Shown here: positions 6,938-15,257 of the stretch, in pieces
Numbering within the stretch: position 1 is the first letter of the stretch
Layout: each line of letters begins with the position of its first letter
The notes under the pieces: generated by a model
Seen by the model: only the letters and a program-made list of their open reading frames with translations
What the model was told of the DNA's origin: nothing
The model's database searches: none
Assembly: GCA_900548315.1 (NCBI GenBank)
Contig: URJU01000011.1
Span: 1-25,454 of the forward strand
DNA: 25,454 nucleotides
Direction: 5' to 3'
Origin: an uncultured Coprococcus sp.
Lineage (GTDB): Bacteria; Bacillota; Clostridia; Lachnospirales; Lachnospiraceae
Made by a program: the position numbers and the translations under genes

Positions 6938-7837
6938 TTAATCAAATATACTCAGGTATGTCACCGCATATGTTGCAGCGTTTGCTATGATTGCATACCC
7001 CAAAGCCCTGAGGATAGCCCATTTTTTCCCAATCTTCTTCACTGCCACCTTGTTCAGTAACAGACAGAATATCACAGACTCAACGATAAGCACACCTATC
7101 TCTCCCATGAACAATATGATCAAACTTCCAATATCAAACCCGTTATAATACACGTATATATTGATACTTATATTCAATATTAACTGGGTCAGTACATTTG
7201 TCAGCATGATCACAAACAACTGTTTTTTCTCCCAGTATTTGAAAATAAGGGCTATGATCAACTCTATGAGAAGTGTCAGCAAAATCCTTATTCCAAGAGA
7301 TTCTATTTCTCCCTTATAATCATAATTTTTTTGCATTATGGCACTATATACCTGATCATTTAAGCCTTTGTCTTTGTCCAGTTTTTCTAACACCTCAGAC
7401 AGATCCATTACAAAATAACTCTCAAATGCATAACTGCTGCATGTATTGCTCTCAACAAATACCTTCTCATCCGGGAAATACAAAATCACCTTATATTTTT
7501 CCGGCGGATACATCCAGTATATATTTTTTTCTTCACTCTTTCCAATAACACCAGATCTATTTGGAAAGTAAAAATTATCAGAGTCCTGATATTTACTGAA
7601 TATCTCATTAATTTCGATCTCTTTCCCGGATGGATCATACCATTCCATGATCGGATCTGGCTTATCTTCGGATGAAAGAACCGTGTAATAAAACTCTCTG
7701 TCATCCACACCTTTTATTTGTATATCCAGACTCGGCTTTGGTCCGACATCCGCTTTTACTGATATTGGAAATGTTACTATAACCATGATTGCTGTCAGGC
7801 ACATAGTTATTATTCTATTTAAACTTTGCTTTCCCAT
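6938..7837 (-). CDS. Membrane protein of unknown function, tandem paralogue B
   Basis: The 299-aa protein starts at ATG 7837, 5 nt after AAAGGGG. It has a signal peptide (about 1-29, ending VSVKA before D), an external domain of roughly 150 residues with VDDREFYYTVL, YKVILYFPDEK and YAFESYF, then four hydrophobic helices. The first membrane helix carries LLTLLIELIIALIF, followed by a KK-rich cytoplasmic turn; the second carries a TNVLTQLILN motif; the third has GEIGVLIVES. Buried Glu and Asn/Thr residues in helices are notable. It is clearly homologous along its full length to the gene just upstream, from which it is separated by 36 bp, so the pair arose by tandem duplication and is probably co-transcribed with cca. 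I do not recognise a named family. Confidence 0.75.
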   Translation of the reverse strand: MGKQSLNRIITMCLTAIMVIVTFPISVKADVGPKPSLDIQIKGVDDREFYYTVLSSEDKPDPIMEWYDPSGKEIEINEIFSKYQDSDNFYFPNRSGVIGKSEEKNIYWMYPPEKYKVILYFPDEKVFVESNTCSSYAFESYFVMDLSEVLEKLDKDKGLNDQVYSAIMQKNYDYKGEIESLGIRILLTLLIELIIALIFKYWEKKQLFVIMLTNVLTQLILNISINIYVYYNGFDIGSLIILFMGEIGVLIVESVIFCLLLNKVAVKKIGKKWAILRALGYAIIANAATYAVTYLSIFD

Positions 7838-7873
7838 GGATACCCCTTTCTATTACAAAAAGAATGAGAAACA

Positions 7874-8779
7874 TTATTTGCCACTGCCTGTCACCACATA
7901 TATTCCCGAAAACAGGAAGGAAACGACATTTGCTAGAAATGCATATGCTATCGCACTGATTACAGCCGCCCCTGCTCTCTTCTTTTCTGTTGCCACTCTG
8001 TTGAGGAACAGACTGTATAGCACAGATTCTAATATAAACACTGCAATTTCTCCCAAAAACAACGGTATCAGAGTATACAGCCATGCGCCTTCGCGATATA
8101 TAAATACATTCAGATAAATGTTAAGCACCGCCTGAGTAACAATATTTGTAGCAAGTATTATGAATATCTGCCTCTTTTCCCTGAATCCAAATAAAAATGC
8201 GATCATCATCTCTATTAAAAGTGTCACTATTATCCTGATGAAAAGTTGAATGCCCTCTCTAAAATAATTATAATTTCTATGCGCATCCACATTCACAGTG
8301 CTGTCAGACCCAAGATCTATATTGTTCATGTCTATCTCATAATAGCTGTCATAGGCGTAATCATCACATACACTACTGACCACATATGTCCTGCTATTAG
8401 GAAAGTATATAAGAACCTTGAACTTTTTATACGGCCATTCCCATTTGACTTCATCCCCATTTACCCTGCGAAAATCATTCATAAAGTAATAGCCATCTGC
8501 ATCTTTATAACTTGAAAATACATTCCAAAGTTCTTCTCCGTATTTCTTTCTTGTCTCCTCATTTGTCTGTCTGTATTTCACATCGGATTCATCCACCTTC
8601 GTCTCTGCAAGCAATGTATAATAACATTCCCTGTCTTCAATCCCATTAAGCTTAATTACCGCGTATGACACAGGACTCGCCGTATCCGCTTTTACCTGAA
8701 TTGGATATGACGAAATTATGAGTATCAGAATTGTAATATAGATTATAAATATGTTTTTTAAGATTTTTCCCTTTTTCAT
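7874..8779 (-). CDS. Membrane protein of unknown function, tandem paralogue A
   Basis: The 301-aa protein starts at ATG 8779 (MKKGKILKN), behind GAAAGGGAAC; a 17-residue upstream extension lacks a ribosome site and looks spurious. It has a signal peptide ending QVKA before D, an external domain with IEDRECYYTLLA, FKVLIYFPNSR and YAYDSYYEIDM, and four C-terminal helices. Motifs shared with the downstream paralogue are VTLLIEMMIAFLFGFREKRQ, TNIVTQAVLN and GEIAVFILES. Conservation is strongest in the membrane part and the FPxxxxxVxSxxCxxYA patch before it; a single conserved Cys lies there. It follows cca by 101 bp with no terminator seen. Function is unknown; an envelope stress sensor or an intramembrane enzyme are only guesses. 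Confidence 0.75.
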   Translation of the reverse strand: MKKGKILKNIFIIYITILILIISSYPIQVKADTASPVSYAVIKLNGIEDRECYYTLLAETKVDESDVKYRQTNEETRKKYGEELWNVFSSYKDADGYYFMNDFRRVNGDEVKWEWPYKKFKVLIYFPNSRTYVVSSVCDDYAYDSYYEIDMNNIDLGSDSTVNVDAHRNYNYFREGIQLFIRIIVTLLIEMMIAFLFGFREKRQIFIILATNIVTQAVLNIYLNVFIYREGAWLYTLIPLFLGEIAVFILESVLYSLFLNRVATEKKRAGAAVISAIAYAFLANVVSFLFSGIYVVTGSGK

Positions 8780-8880
8780 TTGTTCCCTTTCTCCCCACTT
8801 CGGAAAGTATACTTGTATTACCCCACCCATCTTCTGCAGATTTCTGCATATTTTAAATATCCAAAAAGGAGTTTTGCTGA

Positions 8881-10212
8881 TTACATATTTTTTACTTGTT
8901 CAATGAGATAATCCCTGTCATTCTTTTCCGGATCATCTAATACTATATCAAGCAGCTGTTTGAGGATCTCTCCCATCTGAGGACCCGGTTTGATTCCCAA
9001 TTTTATCAGATCTCCTCCATTTACCTTGAGATCTTTGATACTTACACAGTCATCATCTGCCATGATCTCCTCATATTTACGCTCAAGCTCCGCAAGCTGA
9101 CTCTGTCTCTCCTCAAGTTTATAATCACTCTGTGCAGCCATATCCGCTTTCTTGATCTCTATTATCCTTGGGAAGAAATCTCTTCCTACCTCGCCGAGAA
9201 GTTTTCTTATCGTATTCTTCTTTGGTATACAACCCATGCCAAAGTCATGCCACCTCACCAGTGTACATACGTCTTTGATCGTATTGTTGTCAAATTTGAG
9301 TCGTCTCAGTACCGCCTCCGCAAGCGGAACTCCCGCAATCTGATGATCGTAAAAATGATCTATGCCATCTTCATCGACCGTATGTGTGGATGGCTTTCCT
9401 ATATCGTGCAGCAGTGCCGCCCATCTCATGGTCACATCCGCTCTTATATTCTTGACCGCCTCTATGGAATGTACACCTACATTATATCTGTGGTACTGAT
9501 TATTCTGTGGCTGCTCCATCATCTTGTCAAACTCCGGAAGGATATACGATGTTATGCCTGTTACATATGCCTCAAGCAGCTTGTCCGGATGGTCTGATAC
9601 AAGAAGTTTTGTGAGTTCCACTCTGATACGCTCTGCACTGATATCTTTAAGATACTGTGCCTGGATTATCATGGCCTTTCTCGTATCTCTCTCTATATCA
9701 AATCCAAGCTGCCCTGCAAATCTTATTGCTCTGAGTATTCTGAGTGCATCCTCGTCGAATCTGTCCCTTGCCACACCGACAGCTCTTATGACCTTGTCGT
9801 TCAGATCCTGCACACCGCCGAACATATCTATGATGCCCTTGCTGTGACTGTACGCCATGGCATTTATCGTAAAGTCCCTTCTCTTGAGATCTTCCTCAAG
9901 ACTTGCCGTGAACTCCACCTGGTCAGGTCGCCTGTGGTCACTGTACTCCCCATCTATCCTGTATGTAGTGACCTCATAGCCTTCCTTACCCATCATTACT
10001 GTTACAGTTCCATGCTCTATTCCTGTATCTATGGTCCGTCTGAATATCTCCTTCACCTGCTCCGGTCTGGCAGATGTGGTGATATCCCAGTCCCCCGGCT
10101 CTCTTCCAAGTATGCTGTCTCTCACGCAGCCGCCGACTATATACGCCTCATAACCAGCAGCCTCAAGACCTTCTATTACTTTGTTTGCTCCCTCCGGAAT
10201 GTCTATTCTCAT
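8881..10212 (-). CDS. cca: CCA tRNA nucleotidyltransferase with HD domain
   Basis: The 443-aa enzyme adds or repairs the 3' CCA of tRNAs using CTP and ATP. The class II nucleotidyltransferase head shows YIVGGCVRDSIL (residues 24-35), the catalytic D41-W-D43, RRDFTINAMAYS, and RDRFDEDALRILRAIRFAGQ for nucleotide selection. A C-terminal HD domain carries WAALLHDIGKP, expected to bind metal and act as phosphohydrolase. The two tRNA genes in this window encode no CCA, so the enzyme is needed for tRNA synthesis here, not just repair. It starts at ATG 10212 behind GGAGAG with somewhat long spacing. A strong terminator from proS lies upstream; the two unknown membrane proteins follow. Confidence 0.96.
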   Translation of the reverse strand: MRIDIPEGANKVIEGLEAAGYEAYIVGGCVRDSILGREPGDWDITTSARPEQVKEIFRRTIDTGIEHGTVTVMMGKEGYEVTTYRIDGEYSDHRRPDQVEFTASLEEDLKRRDFTINAMAYSHSKGIIDMFGGVQDLNDKVIRAVGVARDRFDEDALRILRAIRFAGQLGFDIERDTRKAMIIQAQYLKDISAERIRVELTKLLVSDHPDKLLEAYVTGITSYILPEFDKMMEQPQNNQYHRYNVGVHSIEAVKNIRADVTMRWAALLHDIGKPSTHTVDEDGIDHFYDHQIAGVPLAEAVLRRLKFDNNTIKDVCTLVRWHDFGMGCIPKKNTIRKLLGEVGRDFFPRIIEIKKADMAAQSDYKLEERQSQLAELERKYEEIMADDDCVSIKDLKVNGGDLIKLGIKPGPQMGEILKQLLDIVLDDPEKNDRDYLIEQVKNM

Positions 10213-10264
10213 ACATCTTCTCTCCGCATCTTCGTCTCATAATTTTACAATTGGTCGAATATCC

Positions 10265-10308
10265 CTAAAATAATAACTTCTCCAGCAAGATGCTGAAGAA
10301 GTTATTAT
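10265..10308 (-). terminator. proS: Intrinsic terminator after proS
   Basis: On the minus strand an 18-bp stem (10308-10291 with 10287-10270, one U-G wobble) closes a 3-nt loop and is followed by TTTTAGGG. It begins 21 bp after the proS stop and should isolate proS from cca. Confidence 0.88.
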
Positions 10309-10328
10309 ACATGATTATTATCTATATT

Positions 10329-11762
10329 TTAGTATGCACGTCCAAAATATACCATCTTCTTGGCTGGCTTTCCGCAGTGTACACATACATCTGAGAGATG
10401 CTCCTGTGCAAATGGCATACATCTTGTGGATGCTCCTGTCTCGTCCTTGATGGCCTCCTCACAAGCTGTCTCGCCGCACCACATAGCCTTCACAAAGCCC
10501 TGCTCGTTGTCGATGATATTCTTGAACTCATCCCAGTTAAGAGCTGCATGTGTATGTGAATCTCTGTGAGCCTTTGCTCTCTCGAACATATCCTTCTGGA
10601 TAGTCTCAAGAAGTTCTCCCACCTTTGTATCTATCTCATCAAGTGATACTGTGATCTTCTCTCTTGTATCACGACGAACCAGAACTGCCTGATTTGCCTC
10701 AATATCCTTTGGTCCTATCTCAACTCTGATAGGGATACCTCTCATCTCCTGCTCTGAGAACTTCCAGCCTGGGCTCTTATCGCTGTCATCAACCTTTACT
10801 CTGAAAGCGCCAAGTTTCTCGCGGAGCTCTGCTGCCTTCTCAAGCACTCCTGCCTTCTTCTGCATGATAGGAATGATCATGACCTGAGTTGGAGCAACCT
10901 TTGGAGGAAGTACAAGACCTGAATTATCTCCGTGAACCATGATGATAGCTCCGATAAGTCTTGTTGTCATACCCCATGATGTCTGATGAACATACTTGAG
11001 CTTGTTATCCTTGTCTGTGAACTGTATTCCAAATGCCTTGGCAAATCCATCTCCAAAGTTGTGGCTTGTTCCTGACTGAAGTGCCTTGCCGTCGTGCATA
11101 AGTGCCTCTATTGTGTATGTTGCCTCTGCTCCAGCAAACTTCTCCTTCTCTGTCTTCTGTCCACGGATAACCGGCATAGCAAGTACATCCTCACAGAAAT
11201 CAGCGTACAGATTCAGCATCTGTATCGTTCTTGCCTCAGCCTCCTCAGCTGTTGCATGTGCAGTGTGTCCCTCCTGCCACAAGAACTCTCTTGAACGAAG
11301 GAAAGGTCTTGTCTCCTTCTCCCAACGCATTACTGAACACCACTGATTATATACCCTTGGCAGATCACGATATGACTGGATATCATTCTTGTAGAAATCA
11401 CAGAACAGAGTCTCTGATGTAGGTCTCACACACATACGCTCTGTAAGAGGATTGAGTCCGCCGTATGTAACCCATGCTACCTCCGGTGCAAATCCCTCAA
11501 CGTGATCCTTCTCCTTCTCAAGAAGGCTCTCTGGAATAAGCATAGGCATGTACACATTCTCCACACCTGTAGCCTTAAATCTCTCATCAAGCTGTTTCTG
11601 TATAAGCTCCCAAATTGCATATCCTGCGGGCTTGATAGCCATACATCCCTTCACGTTAGTATATGCGATAAGTCCTGCCTTGAGGACAACGTCAGTATAC
11701 CACTGTGCAAAATCTTCATCCATGGAAGTAATAGCTTCAACCATCTTCTTATCGTTTGCCAT
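10329..11762 (-). CDS. proS: Prolyl-tRNA synthetase, archaeal/eukaryotic-like short type
   Basis: The 477-aa class II synthetase charges tRNA-Pro. Its length and layout fit the archaeal-type ProRS found in many Clostridia, which lacks the large editing insertion of the ~570-aa bacterial type. Visible motifs are PTSETLFCDFY and RWEKETRPFLRSREFLWQEGHT (motif 2 region), TSWGMTTRLIGAIIMVHGD (motif 3 region), an anticodon-binding domain from about residue 285, and a C-terminal zinc-binding-like domain with C...C-x2-C (CMPFA, VCVHCGKPA) ending in the conserved Tyr (VYFGRAY). The start at ATG 11762 follows AAGGAGA. A terminator separates it from the upstream pseudouridine synthase, so it likely has its own promoter. 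No T-box is visible in the ~94-bp leader. Confidence 0.96.
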   Translation of the reverse strand: MANDKKMVEAITSMDEDFAQWYTDVVLKAGLIAYTNVKGCMAIKPAGYAIWELIQKQLDERFKATGVENVYMPMLIPESLLEKEKDHVEGFAPEVAWVTYGGLNPLTERMCVRPTSETLFCDFYKNDIQSYRDLPRVYNQWCSVMRWEKETRPFLRSREFLWQEGHTAHATAEEAEARTIQMLNLYADFCEDVLAMPVIRGQKTEKEKFAGAEATYTIEALMHDGKALQSGTSHNFGDGFAKAFGIQFTDKDNKLKYVHQTSWGMTTRLIGAIIMVHGDNSGLVLPPKVAPTQVMIIPIMQKKAGVLEKAAELREKLGAFRVKVDDSDKSPGWKFSEQEMRGIPIRVEIGPKDIEANQAVLVRRDTREKITVSLDEIDTKVGELLETIQKDMFERAKAHRDSHTHAALNWDEFKNIIDNEQGFVKAMWCGETACEEAIKDETGASTRCMPFAQEHLSDVCVHCGKPAKKMVYFGRAY

Positions 11763-11856
11763 CTTATTTATCTCCTTATTCTAAAACATTCTATATCTAT
11801 CATTCATTTTTATCTGAACTATCTAATTGCATACACTCTCTAATCTACAAAATTTT
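11763..11856 (-). promoter_or_regulatory. proS: Likely promoter region of proS
   Basis: The AT-rich stretch between the upstream terminator and the proS ribosome site must hold its promoter if termination is efficient. The best pair on the minus strand is TTCAGA, 17 nt, TATAGA, which matches consensus at 4 of 6 in each box. It is too short to hold a complete T-box leader. Confidence 0.35.
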
Positions 11857-11895
11857 AGGGCGGATGTCAACACGAAACATGTCATCATCCGCCCT
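11853..11895 (-). terminator. Hairpin terminator after the rluA-like gene
   Basis: On the minus strand AGGGCGGATG (11895-11886) pairs with CATCCGCCCT (11866-11857), with an inner ACATG/CGTGT stem, 14 bp after the pseudouridine synthase stop. It is followed by AAAATTTT rather than an immediate T-run, so termination may be partial. Confidence 0.7.
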
Positions 11896-11909
11896 GTGAA
11901 TACCCTTCC

Positions 11910-12611
11910 CTAAAACTCATCCAGATCCAGGATTGCAAATGCACCTCCCTCAGGCTCATGTTTGAACACCATATGCTCACCCGTGGTCGGATGGTCAAAT
12001 TCCAGTCTCGATGCGTGAAGTCCTATCTCTTTATATTTCTTCTTTGTCTTCTGGAATTTAGGGTTGTACTTTGTGTCACCCCATATTCCGCACTTTCTCT
12101 TTGCAAACTGCGCTCTGATCTGGTGATGTCTTCCTGTTATCAGCTCTACAAGAACATATGAGAGCACCCCTTCATCCGTGTCCATGACATCCAGCACCTC
12201 ATATTCCAGCTCTGAATACTTTGCCCCCGGTGTATCCTTGTCCACTACCTTCGTCACATTGTCCTTTGTGTCATGTAACAGATAGTCCTTCAACATTCCC
12301 TGGTCATTTGGAAGTTCTCCTGTGAGTATAGCCTGATAATACTTCATCATGGATCCATCCTCACTCTGCTTTGACAGGGCTGCTGCCGCCGCCGGAGTCT
12401 TTGCAAATACCATCACTCCGCCAACCGGTCTGTCCAATCTGTGGATAGGCACAAGGTATGGTTCTTCTTTTCTGTTTTCTCTCTCATATATCCTAAGCTT
12501 GAGCATACTCACCATGCTCTCTGAATTTGTCTTATCCGGCTGAGTTGGCACACCACATGGCTTTACAGCCACGATTATATCTTTATCATCATGTAAAATG
12601 TTTAACTTCAT
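11910..12611 (-). CDS. RluA-family RNA pseudouridine synthase
   Basis: The 233-aa enzyme isomerises specific uridines in rRNA or tRNA to pseudouridine. The catalytic motif is IHRLDRPVGGVMVFAKT, with the nucleophilic Asp at residue 60. Further family motifs are LITGRHHQIRAQFA and HASRLEFDHPTTGE near the C-terminus. It lacks an N-terminal S4 domain, like the short RluA/TruC-type members, so the target uridine cannot be named. The frame opens at ATG 12626, but the bases AGGAGT just inside it form the ribosome site for ATG 12611 (MKLNILHDD), which is the better start. It follows a two-component system across an unusual repeat element and precedes a terminator. Confidence 0.92.
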   Translation of the reverse strand: MKLNILHDDKDIIVAVKPCGVPTQPDKTNSESMVSMLKLRIYERENRKEEPYLVPIHRLDRPVGGVMVFAKTPAAAAALSKQSEDGSMMKYYQAILTGELPNDQGMLKDYLLHDTKDNVTKVVDKDTPGAKYSELEYEVLDVMDTDEGVLSYVLVELITGRHHQIRAQFAKRKCGIWGDTKYNPKFQKTKKKYKEIGLHASRLEFDHPTTGEHMVFKHEPEGGAFAILDLDEF

Positions 12612-12625
12612 CTGTTTACTCCTCA

Positions 12626-12826
12626 TTCGCCGTCTGGGGCTTATTATAAATGTGATAAGAAAGCCTTACGATTACTTCGCCACTTCGTGGCTCTCGTAAT
12701 CGCACATTCATTCGCATTCCTGCCTATCGGCATACATGCTCATGAATATCTGCCCATCCGATGAAGATACAGCTCTGCATGCAAGCATGCCGCTGTATCT
12801 TCGCCGTCTGGGGCTTTCTTATCACA
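12626..12826. repeat. ~200-bp intergenic element with inverted and direct repeats
   Basis: TGTGATAAGAAAGCC (12651-12665) and GGCTTTCTTATCACA (12812-12826) form a perfect 15-bp inverted repeat. TTCGCCGTCTGGGGCTT occurs twice in direct orientation (12626-12642 and 12800-12816). Between them are a CGATTAC/GTAATCG stem (12669-12702) with an inner GCCAC/GTGGC pair, and an 11-bp GAAGATACAGC/GCTGTATCTTC stem (12763-12802). The right arm includes the stop codon of the response regulator gene. No reading frame with a start signal lies inside. The layout suggests a MITE-like insertion or a structured RNA. Confidence 0.8.
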
Positions 12827-13511
12827 TCCTAAACCTATATCCGACACCCCATACAGTCTCTATGTACTGTGGATTTGATGTGTCGAATTCTATCTTCTCT
12901 CTGATCTTCTTGATATGAACTGTCACTGTCGCGATATCTCCTATACTGTCCATATTCCAGATCTTGCTGAACAGCTCATCCTTTGAGAATACCTTATTTG
13001 GATTGCTGGCAAGGAAACACAGGATATCAAATTCCTTATTGGTAAATACCTTCTCCTCGTTGTCTACATATACTCTTCTGTCTGTCTTGTCTATCTTAAG
13101 TCCTCTGATCTCTATGACATCATTCTTGAGTGCTGTTGAGCCAACCAGTCTCTCATATCTTGATATGTGTGCCTTGACTCTTGCAACCAGTTCACTTGGG
13201 CTGAATGGTTTTGTCACATAGTCATCAACTCCAAGACCAAGGCCTCTGATCTTATCTATATCATTTTTCTTTGCAGTTACCATGATGATTGGTATATCCT
13301 TTTTCTCCCTGATCTGACGACAGATCTCAAAGCCGTCCATCTCCGGCAGCATGAGATCCAAAATAATAAGGCTGTACTCCTCATTCAATGCTTTTTCAAG
13401 ACCCTTTAGTCCATTTGTCTCTATCTCAACTTCAAAATCATTAAGTTCAAGGTAATCCCTCTCAAGCTCCGCTATACTGAGCTCATCTTCAATTATCAAT
13501 ATCTTGCTCAT
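12822..13511 (-). CDS. OmpR/PhoB-family response regulator
   Basis: The 229-aa protein has an N-terminal receiver domain with acidic pair E8-D9 (IIEDE), phospho-acceptor D52 (IILDLMLPEMDG), T79 (VTAKK) and K101 (DDYVTKPF). A C-terminal winged-helix DNA-binding domain ends in VHIKKIREKIE and WGVGYRFRM. Phosphorylation by the partner kinase should promote dimerisation and promoter binding. Its ATG lies 23 bp inside the 3' end of the kinase gene, with AGGAG well placed upstream, so the two are translationally coupled. The target genes are unknown; the envelope genes upstream are a plausible but untested guess. The stop codon lies within the terminal inverted repeat of the intergenic element. Confidence 0.96.
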   Translation of the reverse strand: MSKILIIEDELSIAELERDYLELNDFEVEIETNGLKGLEKALNEEYSLIILDLMLPEMDGFEICRQIREKKDIPIIMVTAKKNDIDKIRGLGLGVDDYVTKPFSPSELVARVKAHISRYERLVGSTALKNDVIEIRGLKIDKTDRRVYVDNEEKVFTNKEFDILCFLASNPNKVFSKDELFSKIWNMDSIGDIATVTVHIKKIREKIEFDTSNPQYIETVWGVGYRFRM

Positions 13512-15174
13512 CGGTATCTCTCCTTTTCTTTAGTGGATTTATGATCTGTAATGTGTTTCTTCTTTGACTATCCTTTTTCTGGACATCTTTTTTCTGTCTG
13601 TCCTCTGACATCTCAAGCTCTTCTTCAGACATATCTGCATCCTCTGTATCCTTAGGGATGTATTTCTTAAGGGTAAATACTATTGTAGTTCCCTTTCCAA
13701 CCTGACTTGTGGCATATATATTGCCACCGTGTTCCTCCACGATCTTCTTGCATATGGCAAGTCCAAGTCCGCTGCCACCCCTTGATTGTCTCGCGCTGTC
13801 GGCTCTGTACATCCTGTCAAATATATGAGGGAGACTTTCCGTATCGATTCCTCGTCCATTGTCATTGATGGCAACCTTAACCTCAGCGTCATTGTCGTAT
13901 ATGCTTATATCAACCTGACCATATTCCTTGTCCATATATTTTATGGAGTTGGTAACAATATTGTTGATGACTCTCTTGAGCTGATCCGGATCCACAATTA
14001 CCATGACATCATCTTCACAGTAATTTCTATACGTAAGAGTCATGTTCTTAGACATGAGCGTTGCATGGACCTCCTCCATACAGTCATTAAAATAATCCTT
14101 AACCGAAACTCTGTGGAATTCATACGGTATCGCATTGTTGTTGATATTTGTGTAAAGGGACAACTCGTTTATCAGGCTGTCCATCTCATTTGCCTTGCTG
14201 TATATCATCTTGAGATATCTGTCACGTTTTTCCGGAGTGTCTGCAACTCCATCCATTATTCCCTCCACATAACCCTTTATGGTGGTTATAGGAGTTCTGA
14301 GGTCATGAGATATATTACTTATGAGCTGTCTGTTTTCATCTTCATATCTCATCTTTTCCTTTGCAAAGTCGCTCATCCTCTGACGCATATTCTCGAACGA
14401 CTCACAGAGTTCTCCAACCTCATCCTCTCTGTTCTTACCAATTTCAATCTTCTCATCAAGATTTCCGGAGCCCATCTTCTCAGCTGCCTCCTTGAGTTTC
14501 ACAAGAGGATTTACAAACTGCTGATACACAATGAAAGCGACAAATCCACTGAGTATGATCATGATGATAACCATAAGTATTATATAGCCAAGCATAGTAC
14601 CTCGGAATCTGTCCATGTAATTTCCATAATATGTGAGCATATACAGATCCACATTCTTCCCATGGTATTCATATGAAATCTGATTACAGAGATACATGGA
14701 TGGCTGTGTCATCAGATATTCCTGAACCTTTATCTGCTGTTTTCCACCGACATCCGTGTCATCATCATCCACGGCACTTATATTTGTACTGTTATCGTTG
14801 ATCTTCAACTGCCTTTTTAGTGCATCTGAAAAATTATCCACACCCACAAATGTGTATTCATCACCTATCTTAACCAACACATTTGTGTTGTTTGCCAGAG
14901 TCCTTACGTTCAACTTTTCAGCATTTGCAGCATCGGTATAATAAGACGGATCTTCCTTGACCTTATTTATCACATCTTCCCTCGCCGCCGATATCGCCTT
15001 ATATACGTCATTTACTGGATCACTCTGCGAATAAAGCAGCTGCAGTGAGTGATTCTTACCATAGGTTCCTGTTATAAAATATTTTCCTATAATACATGTT
15101 CCAATGACCATAGACACGATTGTTGTAAGCCACACAACTATGATCATTATCTTTATCTTCTTTGTGATATTCAT
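13489..15174 (-). CDS. Membrane sensor histidine kinase
   Basis: The 561-aa kinase has a first membrane helix (about residues 9-30), an external sensor domain of about 160 residues, a second helix (about 194-220), a HAMP linker, and a HisKA domain with phospho-acceptor His290 in SNISHDLRTPITTIKG. The HATPase_c domain shows an N-box (INNIVTNSIKYM), G1 (DNGRGID) and G2 (GGSGLGLAICKKIVEEHGG). A charged tail of ~65 residues (EEELEMSEDRQKKD and onwards) extends beyond the ATPase domain. The external domain has an Asp-rich patch (AVDDDDTD, about 134-141) that might bind metal or cationic peptides. The gene precedes its response regulator, the reverse of the commonest order in Firmicutes, and overlaps it by 23 bp. 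Confidence 0.95.
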   Translation of the reverse strand: MNITKKIKIMIIVVWLTTIVSMVIGTCIIGKYFITGTYGKNHSLQLLYSQSDPVNDVYKAISAAREDVINKVKEDPSYYTDAANAEKLNVRTLANNTNVLVKIGDEYTFVGVDNFSDALKRQLKINDNSTNISAVDDDDTDVGGKQQIKVQEYLMTQPSMYLCNQISYEYHGKNVDLYMLTYYGNYMDRFRGTMLGYIILMVIIMIILSGFVAFIVYQQFVNPLVKLKEAAEKMGSGNLDEKIEIGKNREDEVGELCESFENMRQRMSDFAKEKMRYEDENRQLISNISHDLRTPITTIKGYVEGIMDGVADTPEKRDRYLKMIYSKANEMDSLINELSLYTNINNNAIPYEFHRVSVKDYFNDCMEEVHATLMSKNMTLTYRNYCEDDVMVIVDPDQLKRVINNIVTNSIKYMDKEYGQVDISIYDNDAEVKVAINDNGRGIDTESLPHIFDRMYRADSARQSRGGSGLGLAICKKIVEEHGGNIYATSQVGKGTTIVFTLKKYIPKDTEDADMSEEELEMSEDRQKKDVQKKDSQRRNTLQIINPLKKRRDTDEQDIDN

Positions 15175-15193
15175 GTTTTATCAACCCCCACGG

Positions 15194-15221
15194 ATACTAT
15201 AACATGAAACTCATCTGTCAG
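15194..15221 (-). promoter_or_regulatory. Possible promoter for the two-component system
   Basis: On the minus strand CTGACA (15221-15216) is followed after 16 nt by TAGTAT (15199-15194), about 20 bp before the kinase start codon region. The -35 is close to consensus and the -10 is weak. Co-transcription with the MerR-like gene 83 bp upstream is the alternative. Confidence 0.35.
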
Positions 15222-15257
15222 TGTATGAAGTTTTTATAAACTAAGCATTCTGTTCCT

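Noticed and set aside
11763..11909. A T-box riboswitch in front of proS
   Set aside because: The space after the upstream terminator hairpin is under 100 bp, with no T-box motif or antiterminator pair, so a complete T-box does not fit.
13786..14676. A 296-codon open frame on the plus strand
   Set aside because: It is antisense to the histidine kinase, whose HisKA and HATPase motifs are intact; the plus-strand product shows no family motif and no ribosome site.
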